Shown piece by piece: positions 8,031 through 17,044 of a stretch of DNA of 64,000 nucleotides (position 1 is the stretch's first letter; each line of letters begins with the position of its first letter). Source of the DNA: Phenylobacterium sp. (lineage in GTDB: Bacteria; Pseudomonadota; Alphaproteobacteria; Caulobacterales; Caulobacteraceae); the NCBI RefSeq assembly GCF_004299445.1, contig NZ_SCTC01000068.1, positions 23,446 through 87,445 of the forward strand, in the 5' to 3' direction. Under the pieces are notes generated by a model. That model was not told the DNA's origin, did not search any database, and was given only the letters and a program-made list of their open reading frames with translations. The position numbers were made by a program, and so were the translations under genes.

Positions 8031-8885
8031 ATGACCACCCCCCTGCCCGTCGTCCGCACTGTCGCCAACCTCCGCGCCCAGGTCCGGTCCTGGCGTCAGG
8101 CCGGCCTCAACGTGGGTTTCGTCCCCACAATGGGGGCGCTGCACGAAGGCCACCTGTCACTGGTGCGCCTGGCGCGCACGAAGGCCGACCGCGTGGTGGC
8201 CAGCATCTTCGTCAATCCGACCCAGTTCGCGCCGCACGAGGACTTCGAGGCCTATCCCCGCGACGAAGCCGGCGACATGGCGCAGCTGGCGTCAGCCGGT
8301 TGCGACCTGCTGTTCTCCCCGACGGTGGACGAGATGTACCCCGCAGGCGCCGCCACCACCGTCACGGTCGAGGGGATCACCGCCTCGATGGACGGAATCG
8401 CCCGCCCGACCCATTTCGCGGGCGTGGCCACGGTCGTGACCAAGCTGCTCAACCAGTGCGCGCCCGACGTCGCCGTGTTCGGCCAGAAGGATTTCCAGCA
8501 GTTGCAGGTGATCCGCCGCCTGGTTCGGGACCTGGACATTCCCGTGGAGATCGTAGGCGCGCCCACAGCCCGCGCCGACGACGGCCTGGCCCTGTCCTCC
8601 CGCAACGCCTACCTGAGCGCCGACGAGCGAAAGGTGGCAGTGCGCCTGAACGAGGTCCTTCGCGACGCCGTCGATCGGGTCCGCCGAGGCGAGCCCGTTG
8701 AGGCCACCGAGACCCACGCCATCGCAGACCTGCAGGCCGCCGGCTTCAGCAAAGTGGACTACGTGGAGACCCGCACCCCTGAAGATCTCGCCCGCCTGGG
8801 CCCCGGGCCGATCGCCGGCCCCTTCCGCATCCTGGCTGCGGCCCACATCGGTCGCACCCGTCTCATCGACAACATGGGCGACTAG
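8031..8885 (+). CDS. panC: Pantothenate synthetase
   Basis: A 284-residue pantoate-beta-alanine ligase that joins pantoate and beta-alanine using ATP, the last step of vitamin B5 synthesis. The nucleotide-binding PTMGALHEGH is at residues 32-41, followed by SIFVNPTQF, VFGQKDFQQLQVIRRLVRDL and the DGLALSSRNAYL block, all intact. Full family length. No panB lies next to it in this window. It is divergent from mipZ. Confidence 0.96.
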   Translation: MTTPLPVVRTVANLRAQVRSWRQAGLNVGFVPTMGALHEGHLSLVRLARTKADRVVASIFVNPTQFAPHEDFEAYPRDEAGDMAQLASAGCDLLFSPTVDEMYPAGAATTVTVEGITASMDGIARPTHFAGVATVVTKLLNQCAPDVAVFGQKDFQQLQVIRRLVRDLDIPVEIVGAPTARADDGLALSSRNAYLSADERKVAVRLNEVLRDAVDRVRRGEPVEATETHAIADLQAAGFSKVDYVETRTPEDLARLGPGPIAGPFRILAAAHIGRTRLIDNMGD

Positions 8886-8895
8886 GGCGCGCCGC

Positions 8896-9306
8896 CTACC
8901 AGGCCCCGACTTCGCGTAGCTGGCGGGCCAAGTCTTCCGGCACCTCACCGAACGCCGCTTCATCCAGATCGGCCGGAGCATCCTTAGGGTCCAGGTAGCG
9001 CCACCCCTGGAACGCGCGACGCGGTGTCGGCGCCACGCGCACGATGGTGTCGTCCAGGGTGATCTCGCAGCGCGCGGCGGCCCCCTCACCCACGGTGTTC
9101 ACGGCCAGGATGCGCTGGCGGCAGAGGATCACGCCCTTGAAGACGCGATAGATCGAACCGCCGTCCACCATCTCAGGGCCGCGCTTGGGCGTCATGCGGG
9201 TGCGCAGGATCCAGGGCTCGCCGGGCTTCGAATGTGCAAGGCGCCAGGCCAACAGATCGTCGATGGTGTCCGCGCCGACGACGAGCTTGATCATGTGCAG
9301 GGCCAT
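8896..9306 (-). CDS. DUF1489 family protein
   Basis: A 136-residue soluble protein of a small alphaproteobacterial family without known function. Family hallmarks are the start MALHMIKLVVGADTIDDL, a TRMTPKRGPEMVDGGSIYRVFKG core, the CRQRIL strand and the C-terminal FQGWRYLDPKDAP block. It ends 10 bp from the convergent panC stop and has no obvious partner. Confidence 0.85.
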   Translation of the reverse strand: MALHMIKLVVGADTIDDLLAWRLAHSKPGEPWILRTRMTPKRGPEMVDGGSIYRVFKGVILCRQRILAVNTVGEGAAARCEITLDDTIVRVAPTPRRAFQGWRYLDPKDAPADLDEAAFGEVPEDLARQLREVGAW

Positions 9307-9344
9307 GATCCGGGATTAGGACGCGGCGGCCTCCTTGGAAAGGC

Positions 9345-10184
9345 TCACTCGGCCCACGCGGCCTTGCGCCGCTCCAGGAACGCCCTGACGCCCTCCTGGC
9401 CCTCTTCGCCGACCCGTGCGGCCGCGATGCGGTGGGCCGTCAGTTCCATGAGGTCGCGGTCGATCACCCGGCCGGCCACATCGGCCACCAGCTTCTTGGA
9501 CGCCTCCACCGCGCCAGGCGCCGCGGCGGTCATCTCATGAGCGATGCGACGGGCCGCCGCCTGCAGCGCCGCGGCGTCGGCTACGACTTCCGAAATCAGG
9601 CCGCACCGCTCGGCGAAATCGGCGTCGAAGATGCGGGCCGTGGCGAACAGGGCGCGCGCCTGCCGGGGTCCCACGGCTTCGATGACGTAGGGGCTGATGG
9701 TGGCGGCGATCAGGCCCAGCTTGACCTCAGAGAAGCTGAACTTGGCGTCCGCCGTGGCGATCGCGAGGTCGCAGGCCGCGGCCAGCCCGCCGCCGCCGCC
9801 ATAGGCCCCGCCCTCGACCAGCGCCACGGTGAGCGCCGGCAGGTCGTGCAGCGCCTTCAGCATCTTGGCCAGTTCCATGGCGTCGGCCCGGTTCTCGGAC
9901 TCGGTCCGGTCGATGGCGGCGCGCATCCAGTCCAGATCCGCGCCGGCCGAGAACGTGCCGCCCGCGCCGCGGATGAAGATCACCCGCACGCCCTCGGCGC
10001 CGGCCAGGGTGTCGAACGCCTCCCGCAGGGCCGAGATCAGGTCGTCGTTGAAGGCGTTCTTCCGCTGCGGCCGGTTCATCGTCACCGTCACAGCGCCGGC
10101 CTGGGTGGCGCTGATGTGGACCAGCTCAGTCGTGGCGCTCACGTCCGGGAATTCCACCATCGGATGGGCGATCTCGTTGGTCAT
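9345..10184 (-). CDS. Enoyl-CoA hydratase/isomerase family protein
   Basis: A 279-residue crotonase-fold enzyme. AAGGAG seven bases before the ATG at 10184 supports this start; a much longer in-frame opening upstream is an artefact inside the opposite patatin gene. The oxyanion-hole strands are FSAGADLDWMRA near the middle and AYGGGGGLAAACDLAIA after it. The glutamate positions typical of hydratases are not obvious, so hydratase or isomerase specificity is uncertain. It resembles methylglutaconyl-CoA hydratase-like proteins of leucine catabolism, but no leucine-degradation genes are adjacent. Confidence 0.85.
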   Translation of the reverse strand: MTNEIAHPMVEFPDVSATTELVHISATQAGAVTVTMNRPQRKNAFNDDLISALREAFDTLAGAEGVRVIFIRGAGGTFSAGADLDWMRAAIDRTESENRADAMELAKMLKALHDLPALTVALVEGGAYGGGGGLAAACDLAIATADAKFSFSEVKLGLIAATISPYVIEAVGPRQARALFATARIFDADFAERCGLISEVVADAAALQAAARRIAHEMTAAAPGAVEASKKLVADVAGRVIDRDLMELTAHRIAAARVGEEGQEGVRAFLERRKAAWAE

Positions 10185-10256
10185 GGAGTCTCCTTGTCGC
10201 GAGCTTCGGGAGCGCAGCCATAGCCGTCGAGGTTCCAGGGCGCTACCCTGCCTCCC

Positions 10257-12065
10257 GTGGCGAGCTTGCCGGACATCGCGGTCGATTCGGCGCTTGCGCG
10301 GCTGTTCCATCTGCCGCGTGCGCGGGACGCGACGGTGTGGTTCTCGCTGCCCGGCGGCTCGAAACTGTTCGGCCAGGGCGACGCCTCGGACATGCTCTAT
10401 GTCGTGCGCGCCGGTCGCCTGGGCGCGTTCCGCCGCGATGAAGGGCAGGAGACGCACTTTCTGGGCATCATCCGTCCCGGCGAGCCCGCCGGCGAAATGG
10501 CCCTGATCGCGGGCATCCCCCACTCGGCCGATGTCTATGCTCTGCGCGACTCCGAGATCTTTGCGGTGCCGAAGAAGGCCTTCTTCGAAGCCTGCGACGA
10601 GGACGCCTCGGTGATGACCGAACTGGCGCGGCTGATGATCCTGCGCAGCCGCCAGACGGCGCGCCGGGGCCCGGTGGGCGAGCCGTCGGTGTTCGGCTTC
10701 ATCCCGGTTGGCCGGCCTGGTCCTGTGCGGCCCCTGGTCGAGCGGCTGGAGCGCGAGATCGCCGCGTTGGGGTACCAGGTGACCACCGTCGGCGCCGAGG
10801 CCGACGCCGCGCCTACCGAATGGTTCTCGGAAGTCGAGCGGGTGCACGACTTCGTCCTCTATGTCGCCGAGCGCGACGAACCCGACTGGGCCGCCTTCGT
10901 GCCGCGCCAGGTGGACCGGCTGTTCCGGGTGGGCCGCGGCGACCGCACGGCCGAGAGCGACGGCTGTCCGCCCGGAGCCGCCACGCTGCAGGAACAGGGA
11001 CTCGTCGACCTGGTTCTTCTCCAGTCGCCCGAGGCCATCAGGCCCGTGGGCACCGAAGCCTGGCTCGACTCCACCAGCGCCTCCCGCGTTTTCCACATCC
11101 GCCGAGGGCACACGCCCGACCACCAGCGGCTGGCCCGGGTGCTGACCGGGCAATCGGTGGGGCTGGTCCTGTCGGGTGGCGGTGCGCGGGCCTACGCCCA
11201 CGTCGGCGCGATCAATGCGCTGCGCGAGCGGGGCGTCCCTATCGACTTCGTGGGCGGCTCGTCGATGGGGGCCATCGTGGGCGCGGGCTTGGCCATGGGC
11301 TGGGGCCAGGACGAGATGGATCGCCGTCTGCACGAAGCCTTCGTCGACTCCAGCCCGCTCGACGACATGGCGCTGCCGCTGCTGGCCATGACGCATGGCG
11401 TCAAGGTGACCGAGCGCCTGAACACCCACTTCGGCGACACTCAGATCGCCGACCTCTGGCTGCCCTTCTTCTGCCTATCGTCCAACCTGACCACCGGCGC
11501 CTACCAGCTGCACCGCCGCGGCTCGCTGACCCACTCGCTGCGAGCCTCCATCGCCCTCCCTGGCGTCATGCCGCCCGCAACCGACGGCCAGAACGTGCTG
11601 GTGGACGGTGCGGTGATGAAGAACTTTCCCGCCGACATCATGCGGGCCGGCCAGCTGGGCCCCATCGTGGGCGTCGACGTGACGACCGCGCGCAGCATCA
11701 CCGCCAAGGACGTGGCCCGCCCCTCCTCGGTCTGGCGCTGGATTCGCTCGGGCCAATGGCGGATGGGCCCGCCGATCGTCTCCCTCTTGATGCGTACAGC
11801 TACCGTCTCGACCGGCCGCGACCTCGCGGCGGCCCGCGAAGCCACCGACGTCCTGATCCAGCCTGACGTCTCCGGCATCGAAATCCGCAACTGGGAGGCC
11901 TACGACGCCGCGGTCGAGGCCGGGTATCGGGCCGCGATCGCCGCATTGGACAAGCTGCAGAAGCCGGTCACCGAGGTGCGTCGTCGCCCCAGTCTGCGCG
12001 AACAAGCGGCGGCCGGCGCCGTGATGTCGCCCTTCATCGCGTCCACCCACGAGGCCGCCGAATGA
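10257..12065 (+). CDS. Cyclic-nucleotide-binding domain plus patatin-like phospholipase
   Basis: A 602-residue protein starting at a GTG. Residues about 20-130 form a cNMP-binding beta-roll (FGQGDASDMLYVVRAGRL, PGEPAGEMALI). After a linker, residues about 300-510 form a patatin lipase domain with the oxyanion loop GGGAR at 307-311, nucleophile GSSMG (Ser 336) and catalytic DGA with Asp 450. This layout is like eukaryotic neuropathy target esterase and bacterial relatives of RssA. It probably hydrolyses lysophospholipids; whether cNMP regulates it is inference. No membrane segment is evident. Confidence 0.88.
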   Translation: MASLPDIAVDSALARLFHLPRARDATVWFSLPGGSKLFGQGDASDMLYVVRAGRLGAFRRDEGQETHFLGIIRPGEPAGEMALIAGIPHSADVYALRDSEIFAVPKKAFFEACDEDASVMTELARLMILRSRQTARRGPVGEPSVFGFIPVGRPGPVRPLVERLEREIAALGYQVTTVGAEADAAPTEWFSEVERVHDFVLYVAERDEPDWAAFVPRQVDRLFRVGRGDRTAESDGCPPGAATLQEQGLVDLVLLQSPEAIRPVGTEAWLDSTSASRVFHIRRGHTPDHQRLARVLTGQSVGLVLSGGGARAYAHVGAINALRERGVPIDFVGGSSMGAIVGAGLAMGWGQDEMDRRLHEAFVDSSPLDDMALPLLAMTHGVKVTERLNTHFGDTQIADLWLPFFCLSSNLTTGAYQLHRRGSLTHSLRASIALPGVMPPATDGQNVLVDGAVMKNFPADIMRAGQLGPIVGVDVTTARSITAKDVARPSSVWRWIRSGQWRMGPPIVSLLMRTATVSTGRDLAAAREATDVLIQPDVSGIEIRNWEAYDAAVEAGYRAAIAALDKLQKPVTEVRRRPSLREQAAAGAVMSPFIASTHEAAE

Positions 12066-12071
12066 GGCCCT

Positions 12072-12099
12072 TTGCGTCCGCCGAAACGCACGCCATAGT
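12072..12099 (+). promoter_or_regulatory. Possible sigma-70 promoter for the mini-gene
   Basis: TTGCGT at 12072-12077 and CATAGT at 12094-12099 are separated by 16 bp. The match is moderate (3/6 and 4/6). It would give a short transcript running through the mini-ORF to the terminator at 12281. Confidence 0.35.
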
Positions 12100-12136
12100 C
12101 CTCGCGTCTACTCAACCATTGAAAGGAGGTGATCCA

Positions 12137-12205
12137 GTGTCTCATAGCTCTAGCCGCCAAGCGGTGACCGTGACCTGGACCTCCGTGAACGGGGTCTGCG
12201 CCTAG
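12137..12205 (+). CDS. 22-residue mini-protein with near-complete anti-16S Shine-Dalgarno
   Basis: A GTG-initiated 22-codon frame beginning VSHSSSRQ, with a VTVTWTSVNG core and ending VCA before TAG at 12203-12205. It is preceded at 12122-12135 by AAAGGAGGTGATCC, fully complementary to the 3' tail of alphaproteobacterial 16S rRNA, with GGAGG placed seven bases before the GTG. An intrinsic terminator follows at 12251. It lies alone between the patatin gene and a convergent kinase gene, so it is not a leader of a downstream gene on its strand. I do not recognise the peptide. It may be a real small protein, a ribosome-binding RNA, or both. Confidence 0.55.
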   Translation: MSHSSSRQAVTVTWTSVNGVCA

Positions 12206-12250
12206 CCAAGGCTGGCAAGGTCGCGAACCGCTGAAGCGGTCCGACTATGG

Positions 12251-12283
12251 AAGGGCCGTCCCAGCAATGGGGCGGCCCTTTGC
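12251..12283 (+). terminator. Intrinsic terminator after the mini-gene
   Basis: A 12-bp stem (AAGGGCCGTCCC / GGGGCGGCCCTT, one G-T pair) with a 6-nt loop and a short T tract. It separates the mini-gene from the convergent hybrid kinase gene. Confidence 0.7.
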
Positions 12284-12298
12284 TATCCGGTAATGGCC

Positions 12299-14182
12299 TC
12301 AGGCCGCATCGATGGCCTCTAGGGGCGCAGAATCGGCCGCCTGGAGCAGCACCTTCAGGAGCGCCGTCACGAACTGGTCGGCCTTGAACGGCTTGGAGAT
12401 GAAGTCGTCCATGCCGGCGGCCCTGCACGCCTCCTCGTCGCTCTTCATGGCGTTGGCGGTCATGGCGACGATCGGGATGCGCGAGACCGGCCCCGAGAGC
12501 GCGCGGATTCTCCGGGTGGCCTCCAGCCCGTCCATCACCGGCATCTGCACGTCCATCAGCACAAGATCGTAGCCTCCGCGCAGGACGGCCTCGACGGCTT
12601 CCTCGCCGTTCCTGACGCGTTCGACGGCCAGGCCCACCTGGCGGACGATTTCAGCGGCCAGCATGGCGTTGACGTCGTTGTCCTCGGCCAGCAGCACCCG
12701 CGCGTGCTGCGACGGCTCGCTGGGAGGTTGGGCCGCCGCGCTCTCGACCTCGGGCGCCACGCCAGGCTCCAGTTCGACTTCGAACCAGAACACCGCGCCG
12801 CCGCCTCGTCTGTCGGACACACCGATGCGGCCGCCCATCAGCTCGATCAGCTGGCGCGAGATCGAAAGGCCCAGACCCGTGCCGCCGAAGCGGCGCGTGG
12901 TCGAACTGTCGGCCTGCTGGAAATTGCGGAACAGTTTGGTCTTCTGGGCATCGTCGACCCCGATGCCCGTGTCTCGCACCTCGGCCCGCACCCGGGTCCG
13001 GCCCATGGCCCCGCGCAGAGCGCTGACGTCCAGGGTAACCTGGCCCTTCTCGGTGAACTTGAGCCCATTCGAAAGCAGGTTGAGCAGCACCTGACGCAGG
13101 CGCTGCGGATCGCCCTTGAACGACTTGCGGGCGCCGGGCGCGATGTTGCAGGTCATCTCCAGGCCCTTCTCGGTCGCCAGGGGCGACAGCAGCAGGACGG
13201 CTTCCTCAGCCAGGGCCTGGAAACTGAAATCGATGGCCTCGATCTCGACCTTGCCCGCCTCCAGTTTCGAGATATCCAGGATGTCGTTGATGATCGCCAG
13301 GAGCGCGTCGGCCGAGCTGCGGATGGTGTCGGCATAGCGGCGCTGTTGGGCCGTGAGATCCGTGCGGAGCAGGAGCTCGTTCATGCCCATGATGCCGTTC
13401 ATGGGCGTGCGGATCTCATGGCTCATGTTGGCCAGGAACTGGCTCTTCGCCCGATTGGCCGCCTCGGCCTCGTCCCGCGCGCGGAACAGCTGCTGCTCGG
13501 CGGCTTCAGAGGCCGCGAGAGCCTGGCGCAGCTCGCGCATCACCTTGTTGGCCTGGACCCGGTCGTTCACGGCCCCGCCGATCAGGCGTTGGGTGGCGAA
13601 GATGATCAGGACGCAGGCGAAGGCGTAGAACAACAGGCTGAGGACCACGCCCAGCGCGGACAGGCCCAGCATCGCCGGTGCGTAGGCGATCACCACGCCA
13701 ACCGGCGCCGGCAGCGCCGTGGCGACCCACACGCGCTTCGACATCCAGCCCAACGCCCCGGCGGTGACGGCCAGCGTCGCGGCTGTCATCGCCAACAGGG
13801 CGTGCGCGCCTGGCGTACCCAGGGCTGCAACCGCGTACATCGGCCCGACCATCCAGGCCGCCGAACGCACCACGGACAGGACCGCCAGCGCGATGAGGCC
13901 CTGGTCCTCGGGCGTCGCATCGGCCTTGGGCGGCCACGCCTTGAGAAGCGACTGCTGGACCACCTGTACGGCGAGGGATCCGGCGCACCAGACCGCTGCG
14001 AACAGCGGCAGGCCCAGGGCCGCGACGGCGCCGCAGCCCAGCACATGAAAGACGACAGAGATGGGCCAGGGTTGCAGCATTCCGACGAGCGTCGTCCGGA
14101 ACGCCGTGGGGTCTCCCTCCTCGGCGCCGGGCAACTTGATGTCATCGGCCTGAGCGGCCATGGCGTCCTGAAGAGGTCGCAT
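12299..14182 (-). CDS. Hybrid sensor histidine kinase/response regulator
   Basis: About 627 residues from the ATG at 14182 (AAGG eight bases upstream); a TTG at 14203 or an ATG at 14161 are alternatives. The N-terminal 200 residues hold several hydrophobic helices forming a membrane sensor without a large periplasmic loop. A HisKA domain follows with the phospho-acceptor in [10 protein letters not shown] (His 255), then a HATPase_c domain with [16 protein letters not shown] and [10 protein letters not shown], and a C-terminal receiver with AEDN and the phospho-Asp in LMDVQMP (Asp 544). The signal is unknown. No response regulator lies next to it. Confidence 0.88.
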   Translation of the reverse strand: MRPLQDAMAAQADDIKLPGAEEGDPTAFRTTLVGMLQPWPISVVFHVLGCGAVAALGLPLFAAVWCAGSLAVQVVQQSLLKAWPPKADATPEDQGLIALAVLSVVRSAAWMVGPMYAVAALGTPGAHALLAMTAATLAVTAGALGWMSKRVWVATALPAPVGVVIAYAPAMLGLSALGVVLSLLFYAFACVLIIFATQRLIGGAVNDRVQANKVMRELRQALAASEAAEQQLFRARDEAEAANRAKSQFLANMSHEIRTPMNGIMGMNELLLRTDLTAQQRRYADTIRSSADALLAIINDILDISKLEAGKVEIEAIDFSFQALAEEAVLLLSPLATEKGLEMTCNIAPGARKSFKGDPQRLRQVLLNLLSNGLKFTEKGQVTLDVSALRGAMGRTRVRAEVRDTGIGVDDAQKTKLFRNFQQADSSTTRRFGGTGLGLSISRQLIELMGGRIGVSDRRGGGAVFWFEVELEPGVAPEVESAAAQPPSEPSQHARVLLAEDNDVNAMLAAEIVRQVGLAVERVRNGEEAVEAVLRGGYDLVLMDVQMPVMDGLEATRRIRALSGPVSRIPIVAMTANAMKSDEEACRAAGMDDFISKPFKADQFVTALLKVLLQAADSAPLEAIDAA

Positions 14183-14333
14183 TCGACCAGCCTTGCCATG
14201 CAACCCGTAAAGGAATGGCGAGGACGGGTGGCGCGCATTGGGGCGGAATGTCGCATAGTGGCCATAGCGCCGGACGCCCGCTCATTACCTGGGAGGTCAT
14301 GGACGCGCCACAGGCCGTGGCTAGGATTGCGCC

Positions 14334-15146
14334 ATGAACGCCCCCCAGAGACATGTTGGCGAGCACCTCCGCGACTGGCGCACGCGACGGCGCATGAGCC
14401 AGATGGACCTGGCGCTGGAGGCCGAGATTTCGACCCGGCACCTGTCGTTCCTCGAGACCGGCCGCGCCCAACCCAGCCGCGAGATGGTGCTGCATCTGTC
14501 GGACCAGCTGGAGATTCCCTTGCGCGAACGCAACGTGATCCTGGTGGCCGCGGGCTATGCGCCCGTCTTCCCCGAACGCAACCTCGACGCCCCCGAACTC
14601 GCCTCGGCGCGCCGCGCGGTAGACTTGATCCTGAAGGCGCATGAGCCTTACCCGGCCCTGGTGGTCGACCTGCGCTGGAACCTCGTTGCGGCGAACGCAG
14701 CCGCCCTCCCCCTCCTGGACGGCGTCGACCCCGAGCTGTTGTCACCGCCCTTGAACGTGATCCGTGCCTCGCTGCATCCGCGCGGCCTGGCGCCCAGGAT
14801 CGCCAACCTGGGCGAATGGCATTCGCACATCCTGGAGCGCCTGCGCCGGCAGGCCGACCTGACGGCCGACCCCGGCTTGTTGTCGCTGATCGACGAGATC
14901 AAGACCTATCCGAAGCCTCCGGCGCCCGACCGTCGACCCGAGGACTACGGGAACGTCGCGATCCCATTCCAGCTGATGATGGGGGACACGTTGCTGTCGA
15001 TGATCGGCACGACGACGGTGTTCGGCACCCCCGTGGACATCACGCTTTCGGAACTCACCCTGGAGACGTTCTTCCCGGCCGACGCCCAGACGGCCGAGGC
15101 CCTGCGCCTGGCGCACGAGGCGCGGCAGGCGGCTGCAGCGGCCTAA
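14334..15146 (+). CDS. XRE-family regulator with MmyB-like ligand-binding domain
   Basis: A 270-residue cytoplasmic regulator. Residues about 8-65 form a lambda-repressor-type helix-turn-helix (LRDWRTRRRMSQMDLALEAEISTRHLSFLETGRAQPS). Residues about 95-260 resemble the MmyB-like domain, a PAS-like fold reported to bind fatty acids in related regulators. Typical blocks are YPALVVDLRWNLVAANAAA and LMMGDTLLSMIGTTTVFGTP. Such regulators often control a neighbouring oxidoreductase; here no obvious target flanks it. It overlaps the convergent lipoprotein gene by 4 bp. Confidence 0.85.
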   Translation: MNAPQRHVGEHLRDWRTRRRMSQMDLALEAEISTRHLSFLETGRAQPSREMVLHLSDQLEIPLRERNVILVAAGYAPVFPERNLDAPELASARRAVDLILKAHEPYPALVVDLRWNLVAANAAALPLLDGVDPELLSPPLNVIRASLHPRGLAPRIANLGEWHSHILERLRRQADLTADPGLLSLIDEIKTYPKPPAPDRRPEDYGNVAIPFQLMMGDTLLSMIGTTTVFGTPVDITLSELTLETFFPADAQTAEALRLAHEARQAAAAA

Positions 15147-15541
15147 AGCGCGACGCAGGCGGGCGGCGGCATCAGGACCACCGAGTCCTGTTTGAACCTG
15201 GCCCGGTACGCATTGCGCACCTGCTCGACCTTCGCCGCCGGATCGCCGGTTTCCGGCAGCACGATCATGACGACCTTCGCCGCCTCTCGGATCATCCGGT
15301 TCTCGTCGCCGCGCCACTGGCCCCCGCCGTCCACCACGGTCACCCCGTCGGGGAAGCGCGGCGTGACCTCGGCGTCGACGAACCTGCGGATATCGTTGTC
15401 GGAGACCTTGGCCGGCGGCTTGGCGCCCAGGAACAGCTGCGCGGTCCGCAGTGTGGACTGGCCGGCCGGGCACGCAAGCTTGGGCTGTGTCGCGCAGCCC
15501 GCAAGGACCAGCGTCAGGATCGCCGCCCCAAGGAGCTTCAT
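15143..15541 (-). CDS. DUF3574-like lipoprotein
   Basis: A 132-residue secreted lipoprotein if read from the ATG at 15541: a short signal MKLLGAAILTLVLAGC puts the lipobox cysteine at residue 16. In-frame GTG/ATG codons at 15562 and 15559 would lengthen the signal without a better ribosome binding site. The mature part, with TAQLFLGAKPP, FVDAEVTPRFPDGVTVVDGGGQW and a C-terminal YRARFKQDSVVLM, matches the DUF3574 family of unknown function. It is a single gene. Confidence 0.75.
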   Translation of the reverse strand: MKLLGAAILTLVLAGCATQPKLACPAGQSTLRTAQLFLGAKPPAKVSDNDIRRFVDAEVTPRFPDGVTVVDGGGQWRGDENRMIREAAKVVMIVLPETGDPAAKVEQVRNAYRARFKQDSVVLMPPPACVAL

Positions 15542-15627
15542 CTGATCATGCGTCGACATCACGACGCGGGATTATCACGCGTCGCCGCGCCGAGCGAGGT
15601 GGCGCGCAATCAGCCTCAGGCGCCGGA

Positions 15628-16974
15628 TCAGTCCCGCTCAGCTTCGCGACCGAGACGCTGCAACAGGCGGAAGACCGCCACCACCACGAAGCCCACGCCC
15701 GCAAGGCCCGCGGGCCAGGCCACCATGATCGGCGTTACGAACCCGCCCGTGGGAGCCATACGCGCGCTGAGCCCCCAGAACACGCCGAAGCCGAAGAAGG
15801 CGAGACCCAACAGCGCGAGCAACAGGTCCCAGACGACCGAGGTCTCCTTGGGCTGCGGCGTCGGGCGTCTACGGGCCGGGATGAACTCGAACGGGGCGAC
15901 CTCGAGATTGACCTGCGGGGCGTCACGATCGGCCGCCCGGAACACCGAGGCGTGGGGGGCGACCGGGATGTCGAGCTCGGAATCGGCTGGAGAGAACGCG
16001 GGCTCGGGCGACGTGCGCTCGATCTCAGGCAAGGCGGCGCCGGTTGCTTGCTCACCAAGCTCGGCTACGGGGCCCGCATCGGCTAGCGGGTCGCCGTGAT
16101 CGGGCAAATCCGCGGACGCCTCGGCTGTGGTGGGCGTCTCAAGGGCGGCGGCCTCGGCGACGAGCGCCCCAGCTTCCTCGATGACAGGCCCCTCGAGGGG
16201 ACCGGCCAGGAAGTCCGTGGGCGGCTCAGGCGCGGGCTGGGGCTCGACGCCGGGCTCGGCGAATATGGTCTCCAGCCGCGCACTAATCGCTTCCGCGGCG
16301 GCCGTGACCGCCGGCAGGGGGTCTTCGTGGACGGCTCCAGGCCTCGGCTCGGCCGCCGGCGGCGTCGTGTCTTCGCCGGCGTGTTCGCGGCGTGCGGTGA
16401 CCCGGTCACCCTCCAGCGAGGGCTCCACCTCGACCGGCCGGCGCAGCGGTACGAGGTCCAGGGCGTCGAGATCGATCACCGGCCGCAGTAGCGGCGATGG
16501 CGCGGGCGTCCAATTCCCGTCGTCCGGCGACAGGAACATCGCCTTCTCCGACGCCCGTCGGCGAACCAGTGCGTCGAGGACGATCCGCTCGCCCTCGAAG
16601 TCGGTCTTGCGCCACAGCTCCATGGCGCAGGCGGCCTGCACGTGCGCGCCCGCGTTCAGCCGCTTCAGCACCTGACTGCGGCGAAAGTTGTCGAGGCCTA
16701 CGTTGAACGCGAAGCTGCACAGGGCGTCGAACTGGTTCTGACTGAGCGGCGCGTACACGCTCTCGTTCACGGCGTGCTGGACGGCGATCAGGTCGTAGAC
16801 GAGCAGCGCCTCGGCGTCAGGCTCGGAGACTTCGGCGCCTTCGCGGGCGGTCAGCGTATGTCCATAGCCGATCGTCCAGCGGCCATCGGGCAGCTGGGCG
16901 GCGTTTCGGCGGTAGCCCTCGAACCGCTTGATCAGTTCGATGGCCGCCCGGGAGACGCGATGACGCGAGAGCAT
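15628..16974 (-). CDS. spmX: SpmX, polar muramidase-homologue and stalked-cell-fate determinant
   Basis: A 448-residue protein from the ATG at 16974. Residues about 1-150 form a GH24 phage-lysozyme-like domain (AAIELIKRFEGYRR, GRWTIGYGHT, LSQNQFDALCSFAFNVG), followed by a long proline/glutamate-rich disordered region (about 190-370) and two C-terminal membrane helices (about 378-398 and 410-430). This order is diagnostic of Caulobacterales SpmX, which is anchored with its muramidase domain in the cytoplasm and recruits DivJ to the stalked pole. The gene lies just behind mgtE, but a sigma-54-type promoter sits between them. Confidence 0.92.
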   Translation of the reverse strand: MLSRHRVSRAAIELIKRFEGYRRNAAQLPDGRWTIGYGHTLTAREGAEVSEPDAEALLVYDLIAVQHAVNESVYAPLSQNQFDALCSFAFNVGLDNFRRSQVLKRLNAGAHVQAACAMELWRKTDFEGERIVLDALVRRRASEKAMFLSPDDGNWTPAPSPLLRPVIDLDALDLVPLRRPVEVEPSLEGDRVTARREHAGEDTTPPAAEPRPGAVHEDPLPAVTAAAEAISARLETIFAEPGVEPQPAPEPPTDFLAGPLEGPVIEEAGALVAEAAALETPTTAEASADLPDHGDPLADAGPVAELGEQATGAALPEIERTSPEPAFSPADSELDIPVAPHASVFRAADRDAPQVNLEVAPFEFIPARRRPTPQPKETSVVWDLLLALLGLAFFGFGVFWGLSARMAPTGGFVTPIMVAWPAGLAGVGFVVVAVFRLLQRLGREAERD

Positions 16975-17027
16975 GGCTCCCAATTGTCCCAATTCGGCAC
17001 AGGCGACGAGCGCCTGGGGACGTCCAG

Positions 17028-17043
17028 CGCAAGCCCGACGCCA
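17028..17043 (-). promoter_or_regulatory. Probable sigma-54 promoter for spmX
   Basis: On the minus strand TGGC-N7-TTGC places the invariant GG and GC at exactly the -24/-12 spacing of RpoN promoters. It starts immediately after the mgtE stop codon and lies about 54 bp before the spmX start. In C. crescentus spmX is known to depend on sigma-54 and the activator TacA, which supports the call. Confidence 0.65.
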
Positions 17044-17044
17044 T

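Noticed and set aside
8886..8895. Terminator between panC and the DUF1489 gene
   Set aside because: Only 10 bp separate the stops and no stem-loop with a T tract was found.
9345..11429. A 694-codon open frame on the minus strand
   Set aside because: Only the first 840 bp (9345-10184) code for enoyl-CoA hydratase; the rest is the antisense of the patatin gene and a product of high GC content.
15628..16974. Prophage endolysin
   Set aside because: The GH24 domain is followed by an acidic linker and two membrane helices, the SpmX layout, and no phage genes are nearby.
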